DNA of 34,361 nucleotides from Acidobacteriota bacterium (GCA_003223555.1 QHVM01000087.1:113710-148070), one strand, 5' to 3'; shown: positions 22,781 to 30,208, counted from the first letter of the stretch. The notes: generated by a model not told the origin, from the letters alone. A program made the numbers and translations.

Positions 22781-23782
22781 CTAGGCGCGGGCGGCGGGCT
22801 GATGGCGGCCGTCTTCGGCCTCCTCGGCCTGGTGGCTCAGGAACCTCTCGGCGTCGATGGCGGCCATGCAGCCGCTGCCGGCGGCGGTGACCGCCTGGCG
22901 GTAACGGTGGTCGGCGACGTCGCCCGCCGCGTAGACCCCCGGCACGTTGGTGGCCGTGGTGCCGTGCCGGGTGACGAGGTAGCCCGTGGCGTCCATCTCC
23001 AGCACGCCGCGGAACAGCGCCGTGTTGGGCTCGTGGCCGATCGCCATGAAGATGCCCCCCGCCGCGATCTCTTGCGCCCGGCCCGTCTTGACGTTGCGCA
23101 GCATGGCGCCGGTGACCCCCTGCCCGCGCCCGCCGAGGATCTTCTCCACGACGCTGTCCCAGATCCAGGCGATCTTCGGGTTGCCGAACGCGCGGTCCTG
23201 CATGATCTTCGACGCGCGCAGGATGTCGCGGCGGTGCACGACCGTGACCTTGGTCGCGAACTTGGTGAGGAACGTGGCTTCCTCCATGGCGGTGTCGCCG
23301 CCGCCCACCACCAGGACCTCCTTGTTCTTGTAGAAGAACCCGTCGCACGTCGCGCAGGCGGACACGCCGCCGATCTTCGTGCGGAACTCCAGCTCCTCGG
23401 GCAGGCCGAGCCAGCGGGCCCGGGCGCCGGTGGCGATGATGAGCGTCTCGGCCCGGACCTCGCCCTCGTCGAGCGTGATCGTGAACGGGCGGCGGGACAG
23501 GTCCGCCTTCTGGGCCGCGCCGGAGGCGAACTCGGTCCCGAAGCGCGCCGCCTGCTGGCGGAAGCGGTCCATCATCTCGGGCCCCAGGATCCCTTCCGGG
23601 AAGCCGGGGTAGTTGTCCACGTCGGTGGTCAGCATGAGCTGCCCCCCCGGCACGTCGGTGGGGTCCTCGCCCCCGCCCTCGATCACCAGGGGCTCCAGGT
23701 TGGCGCGCGAAGCATAGAGGGCCGCGGTGAGGCCGGCCGGGCCCGACCCCAGGATGGCCACGCGGTACTGAGGTTTCTTCAT
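22781..23782 (-). CDS. trxB: Thioredoxin reductase
   Basis: A 333-residue NADPH- and FAD-dependent thioredoxin reductase. FAD binding: ILGSGPAGLTAALYASRA (10-27) and the C-terminal VYAAGDV. NADPH binding: VVGGGDTAMEEA (158-169) followed by VTVVHRRD. The redox-active pair is Cys143/Cys146 in SACATCDGFF. The length is normal for low-molecular-weight TrxR plus a short charged tail. The start is ATG 23782 with AGGGA eight bases upstream and a TATACT -10 box 36 bases upstream. It heads a minus-strand run with the GT4 and CheY-like genes. No thioredoxin gene is in the window. Confidence 0.95.
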   Translation of the reverse strand: MKKPQYRVAILGSGPAGLTAALYASRANLEPLVIEGGGEDPTDVPGGQLMLTTDVDNYPGFPEGILGPEMMDRFRQQAARFGTEFASGAAQKADLSRRPFTITLDEGEVRAETLIIATGARARWLGLPEELEFRTKIGGVSACATCDGFFYKNKEVLVVGGGDTAMEEATFLTKFATKVTVVHRRDILRASKIMQDRAFGNPKIAWIWDSVVEKILGGRGQGVTGAMLRNVKTGRAQEIAAGGIFMAIGHEPNTALFRGVLEMDATGYLVTRHGTTATNVPGVYAAGDVADHRYRQAVTAAGSGCMAAIDAERFLSHQAEEAEDGRHQPAARA

Positions 23783-23818
23783 GGGCGACGTCCCTCGGCC
23801 GAAGGCGGCCGGGCAGAC

Positions 23819-23873
23819 AGTATAACCGGCCCGGCCCCCGAGCCTTGACAGCGCCGGGGGGCGCGGATACGGT
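23819..23873. promoter_or_regulatory. Divergent promoters of trxB and the 78-residue orphan
   Basis: Plus strand: TTGACA (23845-23850), 17-base spacer, TACGGT (23868-23873), ending six bases before ATG 23880. Among the promoter regions examined, this is the one with a perfect consensus -35. Minus strand: TATACT (23824-23819), 36 bases before the trxB ATG. Confidence 0.6.
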
Positions 23874-23879
23874 CTCGAA

Positions 23880-24116
23880 ATGCCCACCGCGGCGCGGATC
23901 GATGTGCTGCTCTCCGTCCTCAACGCCACCGACGTGGGCCCGCTGGACAGCGTGGCGGACAAGCTGCGCCAGGTCCAGGAGGAGCTGCGGGGCCTCGACC
24001 AGCCGGCGCTCGCGGACCGCGCGGGAGAAGCGGTGGCCGCGCTGCAGCGGGGCGACCTGGCCGAGTTCAAGCGGGCGCGCGCGTTCCTGCAGTCGAAGAT
24101 CGGCCACCTTCGCTAG
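23880..24116 (+). CDS. 78-residue hypothetical helical protein
   Basis: I do not recognise a family. The protein is short, soluble, lacks cysteine and aromatic-rich segments, and reads as two or three amphipathic helices (SVADKLRQVQEELRGL, then AGEAVAALQRGDLAEFKRAR). It has no signal peptide or membrane segment. It could be a small regulatory or scaffold protein. Support for its being real: a consensus promoter (TTGACA-17-TACGGT) ends six bases before its ATG, and codon use is like that of its neighbours. DoxX follows 45 bases later with its own Shine-Dalgarno, so they may share a transcript. Confidence 0.6.
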   Translation: MPTAARIDVLLSVLNATDVGPLDSVADKLRQVQEELRGLDQPALADRAGEAVAALQRGDLAEFKRARAFLQSKIGHLR

Positions 24117-24161
24117 CCCCGCCCGGCGATGATTCCTGACCAATAGCGACGGAGGATCGAC

Positions 24162-24560
24162 ATGGAACGCTTCCTGGGACGCTACTCGGAGGCCATCTAC
24201 TGCGTGATGCGTCTCATGGTGGGCCTCACCTTCGCGCAGCACGGTGCGCAGAAGCTGCTCGGACTGCTGGGCGGCCAGAAGATGCCCCTGGGCTCGATGC
24301 CGGGTGTCGCGGGGATCATCGAGCTGGTGGGCGGTCTGCTGATCGCGGTCGGCCTGTTCGCAGGCTGGGTGGCCTTCATCGCCTCGGGCGAGATGGCGGT
24401 GGCTTACTTCATGGTCCACGCCCACGGAGGATTCTGGCCGGTCGTGAACCGGGGCGAGCTGGCGGTGGTGTACTGCTTCGTCTTCCTCTACATCGCCAGC
24501 CGCGGGTCGGGCCGCTACAGCCTCGAGGCCGCGGTCAAGAAGGGCCCGCCAAGTCATTGA
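24162..24560 (+). CDS. DoxX family membrane protein
   Basis: A 132-residue protein with four predicted membrane helices and the DoxX signature near the N-terminus (MRLMVGLTFAQHGAQKLLG, then MPGVAGIIELVGGLLIAVGL). Members are small quinone-related or redox-associated membrane proteins; some take part in thiosulfate:quinone oxidation, others in redox stress responses. The function here is not specified by sequence. Start: ATG with GGAGG six bases upstream. The stop is followed at once by palindromic element R3. Confidence 0.9.
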   Translation: MERFLGRYSEAIYCVMRLMVGLTFAQHGAQKLLGLLGGQKMPLGSMPGVAGIIELVGGLLIAVGLFAGWVAFIASGEMAVAYFMVHAHGGFWPVVNRGELAVVYCFVFLYIASRGSGRYSLEAAVKKGPPSH

Positions 24561-24561
24561 G

Positions 24562-24623
24562 CAAGGGGGCGCTAGCGGCGCGCCCCCTTGAACCCCCGCT
24601 CGCTGCGCGCGAGTAAATCGCGC
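24562..24623 (+). repeat. Composite palindromic element R3 after doxX
   Basis: Hairpin A: CAAGGGGGCGC (24562-24572), loop TAGCGGC, GCGCCCCCTTG (24580-24590), 11-bp perfect stem with the same loop as R2. Hairpin B: GCGCGA (24607-24612), loop GTAAA, TCGCGC (24618-24623). It starts one base after the doxX stop. Confidence 0.8.
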
Positions 24624-24667
24624 TTCGCTCGCAGCCTTGGCCTATTGCCGTCAACCTGGGGCAGCGA

Positions 24668-24752
24668 GCGGCGGATTCACTCCGCCGCGAGCGACTTGGG
24701 GGGGAGCGCGAATGCGCGCGGGGGGGCGCCTCCGTTGGCTCCGCGCCCCCCC
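24668..24752 (-). repeat. Composite palindromic element R4 after the SnoaL-like gene, inverted relative to R3
   Basis: On the minus strand, hairpin A (GGGGGGGCGC/GCGCCCCCCC, 24752-24743 with 24729-24720) begins two bases after the SnoaL-like stop. Hairpin B (GCGGCGGA/TCCGCCGC, 24688-24668) follows with loop GTGAA. R3 and R4 face each other between convergent genes, each in the orientation of its own gene, filling the 194-base gap. Confidence 0.75.
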
Positions 24753-24754
24753 GA

Positions 24755-25174
24755 CTACTGAACCGTCCCGCTGAAGGGCTGGGTGACCCGGACGGGTGCA
24801 GGGGAGGCGTGGTGATGGAACATCCGCCATCCCTCCGGCGTGCGTCGGAAGAGGTTGGTGGCCTGCGCCACCGCCACTCCGACGTCGCTGTCGCGGGAGG
24901 CGGTGATGTTCTCCGCGCAGGCGACCATCCCGACCTGCCCGAAGACCTGGACGCCGCAGTCGGTCGGCGTCACGCGCATCCAGTGCGTGCTGGCGAAGAT
25001 CTGGGCCAGCGACTCGCGCACCCTCTCCCAGCCCACCAGGACGTCCCAGCCCGGATGGATGCAGCGCACCCACGGCTCGTGGAGCCAGAGCCGCTCCATC
25101 CCGTCGAGGTCCAGCTCCTCCAGCGCGCGGTAGAAGCGCTCGTTCGCGTCCCGTAGCTCTTCGACCTCGCCCAT
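24755..25174 (-). CDS. SnoaL/NTF2-fold protein (DUF4440/SnoaL-3 type)
   Basis: A 139-residue cone-shaped NTF2-like protein. Typical segments are LRDANERFYRALEELDLDGM, MERLWLHEPWVRCIHPGWD, GWERVRESLAQIF, VACAENI and the final LFRRTPEGWRMFHHHAS. Such proteins bind or isomerise small molecules in a central pocket; no specific substrate can be given. Start: ATG exactly six bases after a TAGAAT -10 box and without a Shine-Dalgarno, a good candidate for leaderless translation. It is divergent from the aldehyde dehydrogenase gene and convergent with doxX. Confidence 0.88.
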   Translation of the reverse strand: MGEVEELRDANERFYRALEELDLDGMERLWLHEPWVRCIHPGWDVLVGWERVRESLAQIFASTHWMRVTPTDCGVQVFGQVGMVACAENITASRDSDVGVAVAQATNLFRRTPEGWRMFHHHASPAPVRVTQPFSGTVQ

Positions 25175-25180
25175 GAGTCC

Positions 25181-25235
25181 ATTCTAGCCCGCGGGCCGGT
25201 GGCGCCGGGGCGTTTTGGGGCGACGGCAGTAGAAT
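25181..25235. promoter_or_regulatory. Divergent TAGAAT -10 boxes, SnoaL-like and aldehyde dehydrogenase genes
   Basis: Minus strand TAGAAT (25186-25181) is six bases before ATG 25174. Plus strand TAGAAT (25230-25235) is nine bases before GTG 25245. The two hexamers are identical and the whole region is 70 bases. Confidence 0.55.
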
Positions 25236-25244
25236 CCGGGAACC

Positions 25245-26915
25245 GTGGCCGCTCCCCGCCCTGTCGCCGGGCCCGTTGCGCTGCCCGTCGTGCACTCCTG
25301 GATCGCCAACCGGCCGGTCGAGGGCCGGGCCGGTCAGCGCCCGGCGGTCAATCCCGCGACCGGAGCCGCCTTCGCACGGGTGAGCCTGCTCGATGCCGCC
25401 CAGGCCGGCTCGGCGCTGGCCGCGGCCCGGGCCGCCTTTCCCGCCTGGCGCGCCGCGCCCTTTCGCGCGCGTGCGCGCGTGCTACTCGAAGCGCGGGAGG
25501 TCGTGGTGCAGCGAGCCGAAGAGATCGCCCGGCTGGTCGAGCAGGAGCAGGGCAAGCCGGCCGCCGAAGCGCACCTCGTCGAGGTCTTCCCGGCGCTCGA
25601 GGCCCTGAAGCACCTCGCCGTGCACGCCGAGGAACTCCTGAAGGACGAGCCGGTGGAGGCGCAGGTCGTCCTCTTCGCCCACAAGGACTGCCGCCTCCGT
25701 TACGAGCCCTACGGCGTGGTGCTGGTCGTCACCCCGTGGAACTACCCGTTCGGCGTCTCGCTGTGCGGCGTCGCCGCCGCGCTGGCCGCCGGAAACACCG
25801 TCGTCCTCAAGCCCGCCCCCGCCACCGCCGTCGTCGGGCTCCGCATCGCGGAGGTGTTCCGCGCGGCGGGCATCCCCGACGGCGTCCTCAGCGTGCTGTC
25901 CATCGACGACGCCCTCGCCCCCGCCCTGGTCGAGGACGCGCGGCTGGACAAGATCGTCTTCACCGGCAGCCCGGCCACCGGGCGCAAGGTGATGGCCTCG
26001 GCGGCGAAGAACCTGACCCCCGTGGTGCTGGAGCTGGGCGGCAAGGATCCGGCGGTCGTCTGCCGCGACGCCGACCTGGATCGCGCCGCCCGGGGCATCG
26101 TCTGGGGGGCGTTCGTCAACGCCGGCCAGACCTGCGCGTCGGTCGAGCGCGTCTACGTCGAGGAGGAGGTGGCGGAGCCCTTCCTCGCCCGCGTGGTCGA
26201 GGAGACCCGGAAGCTGCGGGTGGGCGACCCCGCCGCGGGCGAGGTCGAGATGGGGCCGCTGACCCTGGAGCGCCAGAGGACGATCGTCGAGGAGCACGTG
26301 GCGGACGCGGTGGCGAAGGGGGCCCGGGTCCTGACCGGCGGCGCCGCCCGAACCGGCCCCGGCTGGTTCTATCCGCCCACGGTGCTCGCCGGCGTCGACC
26401 ACACCATGCGGGTGATGCGCGAGGAGACCTTCGGCCCGGTGCTGCCCATCATGTCGGTGCCGTCGCTGGAGGAGGCGATCCGGCTGGCCAACGACACCGA
26501 GTACGGCCTGACCGCCAGCGGCTGGACGCGCGATCCCGACAACGCCCGGCGGCTGGAGAGCGAGCTGCAGGCAGGCGCGGTCACGATCAACGACTGCGTC
26601 TACAGCTACGGGGAGCCCACCGCGCCGTGGGGCGGGTTCAAGAAGAGCGGGGTGGGACGCACCCACGGCCGGGCCGGCCTGCGCGAGATGGTCCAGGTGA
26701 AGTACGTGGCCCGGGATCCGACCGCCGGCCCCATGCTCTGGTGGTTCCCCTACGGCCGGGAGCTGGACCGCCTGATGCCGTCCGCCATCCGCGCGCTGCA
26801 CGCCCGCTCGCCGTGGACGCGGCTCGCCCACCAGCTTCGCCTCCTGCGTTTCCGCCGCTTCCGGCGCCGGGGCCGGCTCGCCTCCATCCTCAAGCGGGCC
26901 GACCGGCTGTTTTAG
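25245..26915 (+). CDS. Aldehyde dehydrogenase family protein
   Basis: A 556-residue NAD(P)-dependent aldehyde dehydrogenase. Catalytic residues are visible: Asn166 in TPWNYPFG, Lys189 in VVLKPAPAT, Glu263 in LELGGKDP and nucleophile Cys297 in NAGQTCASV; EETFGPVLP follows at the expected distance. The last 55-60 residues, after QVKYVARDP, form a basic extension rich in Arg and Leu. This is reminiscent of membrane-associating tails in class-3-like fatty aldehyde dehydrogenases, so the substrate may be a long-chain or lipid aldehyde (inference). Start: GTG nine bases after a TAGAAT box. The histidine kinase gene begins 15 bases after its stop without a clear promoter, so the dehydrogenase may be co-transcribed with the two-component genes. 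Confidence 0.92.
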   Translation: MAAPRPVAGPVALPVVHSWIANRPVEGRAGQRPAVNPATGAAFARVSLLDAAQAGSALAAARAAFPAWRAAPFRARARVLLEAREVVVQRAEEIARLVEQEQGKPAAEAHLVEVFPALEALKHLAVHAEELLKDEPVEAQVVLFAHKDCRLRYEPYGVVLVVTPWNYPFGVSLCGVAAALAAGNTVVLKPAPATAVVGLRIAEVFRAAGIPDGVLSVLSIDDALAPALVEDARLDKIVFTGSPATGRKVMASAAKNLTPVVLELGGKDPAVVCRDADLDRAARGIVWGAFVNAGQTCASVERVYVEEEVAEPFLARVVEETRKLRVGDPAAGEVEMGPLTLERQRTIVEEHVADAVAKGARVLTGGAARTGPGWFYPPTVLAGVDHTMRVMREETFGPVLPIMSVPSLEEAIRLANDTEYGLTASGWTRDPDNARRLESELQAGAVTINDCVYSYGEPTAPWGGFKKSGVGRTHGRAGLREMVQVKYVARDPTAGPMLWWFPYGRELDRLMPSAIRALHARSPWTRLAHQLRLLRFRRFRRRGRLASILKRADRLF

Positions 26916-26930
26916 ACGGACAATAGGCGC

Positions 26931-27911
26931 ATGCCGGTAGCCGGCTCGCAGCTCTCGCCCGCCAAGCGGCCGAAGTGGCACTACATTACGGTGGGCGTGA
27001 TCCTCATCGCGGTCGCGGTGGCGCTGACGGTGGGCTGGCAGATCCTCGGCGTCTCCGACGCGGCGCGGGCCAAGGAGATGACCACCCTGCGCTGGGTGGT
27101 CTACTTCCTCGGCACCGTGCTGTTCCTGCTCCTCATCGCGGGGCTGGTCCTCATCGTGACCCTCCTCGTGCGCGAGGTTCGCCTCAACGAACGCCAGTCC
27201 AACTTCGTGAGCGCGGTCACCCACGAGCTGAAGACGCCCGTGGCCTCCCTCAAGCTCTACCTGGACACCCTGCAGCTGCGCGACCTGCCGGAGAGCCGGC
27301 GGGTGGACTTCTACCGCACGATGCGCGAGGACCTGGACCGCCTCAACGCGACGATCAACAACGTCCTCAACGCCGCCATGTATACCGACCGGCCGGTGGT
27401 GGATCCTCGGCCGCTGGATTTCGCGCGGCTGGTCCGGCGGGCCATCGACCTCACCCGCACCCGCCACCAGCTCTCGCGGGAGAGCTTCTCCTACGAAGGC
27501 CCCGAGAGCTTGCGCCTGTCGGGCGACGCCCAGGCGCTCGAGACGGCGGTGCTCAACCTGCTCGACAACGCGGTGAAATACTCGAAGGACAACGTGAAGG
27601 TCGAGGTCGAGGTGGGCAGCGACGGCGACGGACAGGCCCACCTGCGGGTCAGGGATCACGGCATCGGCATGAGCCGGGCCCACCTGCGCTTCATCTTCAA
27701 CCGCTTCTACCGCATCGGGGCCGAGGTGCGCCGCAGCCATACCGGCACCGGCCTCGGGCTCTTCATCGTCAAAGCGGTGGTGAGGGGCCACCGGGGCACC
27801 GTCTCGGCCGAGAGCGCCGGTCCCGACCGCGGCTCCACTTTCACGGTGACCCTTCCGGGGCGGATCGAGCGCGCCGGCGAGGAGGGGGCGCCGAAAGAGG
27901 CGGCCGGCTGA
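26931..27911 (+). CDS. Sensor histidine kinase with two membrane helices and a very short outer loop
   Basis: 326 residues. TM1 is about 17-39 and TM2 about 55-80; only about 15 residues (VSDAARAKEMTTLRW) lie between them, so there is no periplasmic sensor domain. A HisKA domain follows directly, without a HAMP domain, with His98 in SAVTHELKTPVASL. The HATPase domain shows the N box (LLDNAVKYS), G1 (RDHGIGM), F box (IFNRFYR) and G2 (TGTGLGLFIV). Kinases of this build usually sense within the membrane or through a partner protein. Its stop overlaps the start of the response regulator (TGATG), and the metal-efflux operon follows, so it is the likely regulator of that pump. Confidence 0.92.
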   Translation: MPVAGSQLSPAKRPKWHYITVGVILIAVAVALTVGWQILGVSDAARAKEMTTLRWVVYFLGTVLFLLLIAGLVLIVTLLVREVRLNERQSNFVSAVTHELKTPVASLKLYLDTLQLRDLPESRRVDFYRTMREDLDRLNATINNVLNAAMYTDRPVVDPRPLDFARLVRRAIDLTRTRHQLSRESFSYEGPESLRLSGDAQALETAVLNLLDNAVKYSKDNVKVEVEVGSDGDGQAHLRVRDHGIGMSRAHLRFIFNRFYRIGAEVRRSHTGTGLGLFIVKAVVRGHRGTVSAESAGPDRGSTFTVTLPGRIERAGEEGAPKEAAG

Positions 27912-28615
27912 TGGCGCGCATCCTCATCGTCGAGGACGAGGCGCACCTCGCGGACGGGATCCGCTTCAACCTGGAGGCGGAGGGGTACGACGTGGAAGTG
28001 GAGGCGGACGGCACGCGGGCCCTCGAGAAGCTCACCGCCGAGCCGCCGGCGCCGCTGGACCTGGTGATCCTCGACGTGATGCTGCCCGGCGTCGACGGGT
28101 TCGCGGTCGCCGACGCGATGCGCAAGTCGGGGAACTTCACGCCCGTCCTCATGCTGACCGCCAAGAGCCTGCCCGATGACGTCGTCCATGGCCTGGAGGC
28201 GGGAGCCGACGACTACCTGGCCAAGCCCTTCGACCTCGCCGTGCTCCTGGCCCGCGTCAAGGGGCTGCTCCGGCGCCGGGACTGGGCGCGCGGCGATCCG
28301 GGCAGCCTCTCCACCGCGCGCGTCGGCGACGCCGAGGTGGACTTCGGCCGCTTCGAGATCCGCACTCGTGGTCAGACCTTCCGCCTGACCCTGCTCGAGA
28401 CCATGCTCCTGAAGCTGCTCGTCCAGAACGCGGGGCAGGTGGTCGGCAAGGGGGAGATCCTGCAGAAGGTGTGGAACCTCAGCCCCGACACCGAGACGCG
28501 GGCGGTCGACAACTTCGTCGTCCGCCTGCGCCGGTACCTGGAGGCCGACCCGCGCGCGCCGAAGCACCTGCAGACGGTGCGGGGGGCCGGTTATCGCCTC
28601 GTCCTCGAGGGCTGA
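27911..28615 (+). CDS. OmpR/PhoB-family response regulator
   Basis: 234 residues. The N-terminal receiver has the acidic pocket in LIVEDEAHL, phosphoacceptor Asp55 in VILDVMLPGVDG, Thr in MLTAKS and Lys105 in YLAKPFDL. After a short linker, the C-terminal winged-helix DNA-binding domain has FRLTLLETMLLKLLVQNAGQ and ends TVRGAGYRLVLEG. It overlaps the kinase gene by one base. The regulator should bind direct repeats upstream of its target; the 216 bases before the efflux operon contain several inverted repeats but no obvious direct-repeat box. Confidence 0.95.
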   Translation: MARILIVEDEAHLADGIRFNLEAEGYDVEVEADGTRALEKLTAEPPAPLDLVILDVMLPGVDGFAVADAMRKSGNFTPVLMLTAKSLPDDVVHGLEAGADDYLAKPFDLAVLLARVKGLLRRRDWARGDPGSLSTARVGDAEVDFGRFEIRTRGQTFRLTLLETMLLKLLVQNAGQVVGKGEILQKVWNLSPDTETRAVDNFVVRLRRYLEADPRAPKHLQTVRGAGYRLVLEG

Positions 28616-28812
28616 GGCGGAGTCGTCGTCCGCTCTACGGGATCCTCAAGGGCCGCCGCCCGCGCCCGGCGTGATCTCCGCCGCCTGAAGCTTTCCTGCA
28701 TGCGCCGTTTCAGGCCGGCCCGGTGAGGCCCGCGTCGTTCGAGGGGTGACCTCGAGCCTTCAGCGACTTGCCGCCCGATGGATGACGGGCATGGTTCCTG
28801 CTCCAGCGCGGG

Positions 28813-28828
28813 TGGCCCGCGCGGGCCA
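28813..28828. promoter_or_regulatory. Perfect 16-bp palindrome just upstream of the efflux operon start
   Basis: TGGCCCGCGCGGGCCA is a perfect dyad ending three bases before ATG 28832. The rest of the 28616-28831 gap holds CGAGG-GGTGA-CCTCG near 28740 and GCCCG-N8-CGGGC near 28768-28785. No clear -10 box was found. The dyad could be an operator for a dimeric regulator or a stem hiding the start codon; chance is possible at this GC content. Confidence 0.35.
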
Positions 28829-28831
28829 TCC

Positions 28832-30208
28832 ATGCGTTTCCGACCTTCAGGGTTCCCAGCCGTCACCTTCGCCGGACCGCTCGCCGCGGCCGGCGCTCTC
28901 CTGAGTGTCACCACGCCCGGGTCCGCGCGGGCCGCCATGCCCCCGAGCGAGGCCGCCGCCCCCGTCGGCGCCCTCCTCGCCGATCCCGCCCGCCTGGTGG
29001 CCTGGCTGCGCGCCCGCAACGCCGACGTCGGCGCCGCCGCCGCCCGGGTCCGCGAGGCCCAGGGCGACCTCGGCCAGAGCCGGCTTCGCCCCAATCCCGC
29101 CCTCGCCTTCAGCCTCAGCGACGTGCCCGTCGGGGCCACCAACCCGCGCGGGCTCCGCTTCGCCGACACCTCCATCTACGGCGTGACCCTCAGCCAGACG
29201 CTGGAGATGGGCAAGCGCGCGCCACGGATCGAGTCGGCCCGCTTGCGGCTGGAGTCGGACCGGCAGTCCTACCTCGACGCGGTGGTGCAGAAGGCGGCCG
29301 AGGCGCGGGAGGCCCTGGGCCGGGTAGCCTATTTGAAGAGCCGCCAGGCGGTGCTCGAAGAGAGCCAGGCCGCCGCCCGGCAGGTCCTGGATCTCCAGCG
29401 CGCGCGGCTGGAGGCCGGCGATCTGAGCGGCAATGACTATGACCGGCTGCGGCTCGACACGCTCCTGCTCGAGTCCGACCTGGCCCGCAACCAGAGCGAG
29501 GTGCGCGCCGCCCTCGCCGCCTGCCGCGCGCTCCTCTCCGCTTCCTGTGCGGCTGACGACGCGGGCCCGGCCGCCCTGGAGACGGCGCCCCTCCTGCCGC
29601 CTCTGGGGCCGGCGGCGGAGACGGCCGAGACCGCCGCGGCCGGGCGTCCCGACGTGCAGGCCCTGGAGCTGTCCGCCCGGTCGGCGCGGCAGGACGCGCT
29701 CCTCGCTCGGCGGCGAGCGCTGCCCGACTTCGGCCTCAGCCTGGGTTACACTCGCGACTACCTCACGATCTCGGGCGATCAGCCGCGGAGCCTCGTCTTC
29801 AACGTGTCCCTGCCGATCCCCGCCTTCGACCGCGGCCAGCACGACGCAGCGCGGGCCGAGGCCCGGGCCTCCGAGATGGAGCTGAGCGCCCAGGCCCTGG
29901 GCACGCGCGTCCGCGCGCAGGTAGCGTCGCTCATGGAGGAGCGCGCCTCGCTCGAGGCCGCGCTGCATCGTCTGCGGGAAGACGCCGTTCCCCGCTCCGC
30001 GTCGATCCTCGACGCCACGGTCGGCGCGGTGATCCACGGCGAGCTGAGCATGACTGACCTGCTGCTCGCCAGACGGACGCACACCGAGCTGCGGCTGAAG
30101 GCGTTGGAGCTGCAGTGGAGCGTCTTCGGCGTCGGCAACGGGCTGCGAACCGCCCTGGGCCTGGACGCGGCGCTCGTCGGCGAGGCGGCCACGGCGAGCG
30201 GCCCATGA
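28832..30208 (+). CDS. czcC: CzcC/TolC-like outer-membrane efflux protein
   Basis: A 458-residue outer-membrane channel of the TolC family. A signal peptide (core FAGPLAAAGALLSV, cleavage near SARA-A) is followed by two repeated long helical hairpins, for example AREALGRVAYLKSRQAVLEE, with NPALAFSLSD and LSLGYTRDY at the equivalent points of the two repeats. LPIPAFDRGQ near the start of the second repeat is typical of heavy-metal efflux members. The ATG at 28832 begins the signal peptide; an in-frame ATG at 28778 would add 18 residues and is less likely. The stop overlaps the adaptor gene start as ATGA. Confidence 0.9.
   Translation: MRFRPSGFPAVTFAGPLAAAGALLSVTTPGSARAAMPPSEAAAPVGALLADPARLVAWLRARNADVGAAAARVREAQGDLGQSRLRPNPALAFSLSDVPVGATNPRGLRFADTSIYGVTLSQTLEMGKRAPRIESARLRLESDRQSYLDAVVQKAAEAREALGRVAYLKSRQAVLEESQAAARQVLDLQRARLEAGDLSGNDYDRLRLDTLLLESDLARNQSEVRAALAACRALLSASCAADDAGPAALETAPLLPPLGPAAETAETAAAGRPDVQALELSARSARQDALLARRRALPDFGLSLGYTRDYLTISGDQPRSLVFNVSLPIPAFDRGQHDAARAEARASEMELSAQALGTRVRAQVASLMEERASLEAALHRLREDAVPRSASILDATVGAVIHGELSMTDLLLARRTHTELRLKALELQWSVFGVGNGLRTALGLDAALVGEAATASGP

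Noticed and set aside
28778-28831. Upstream ATG for the CzcC-like protein
   Set aside because: It would place 18 polar residues before a complete signal peptide that begins at ATG 28832.
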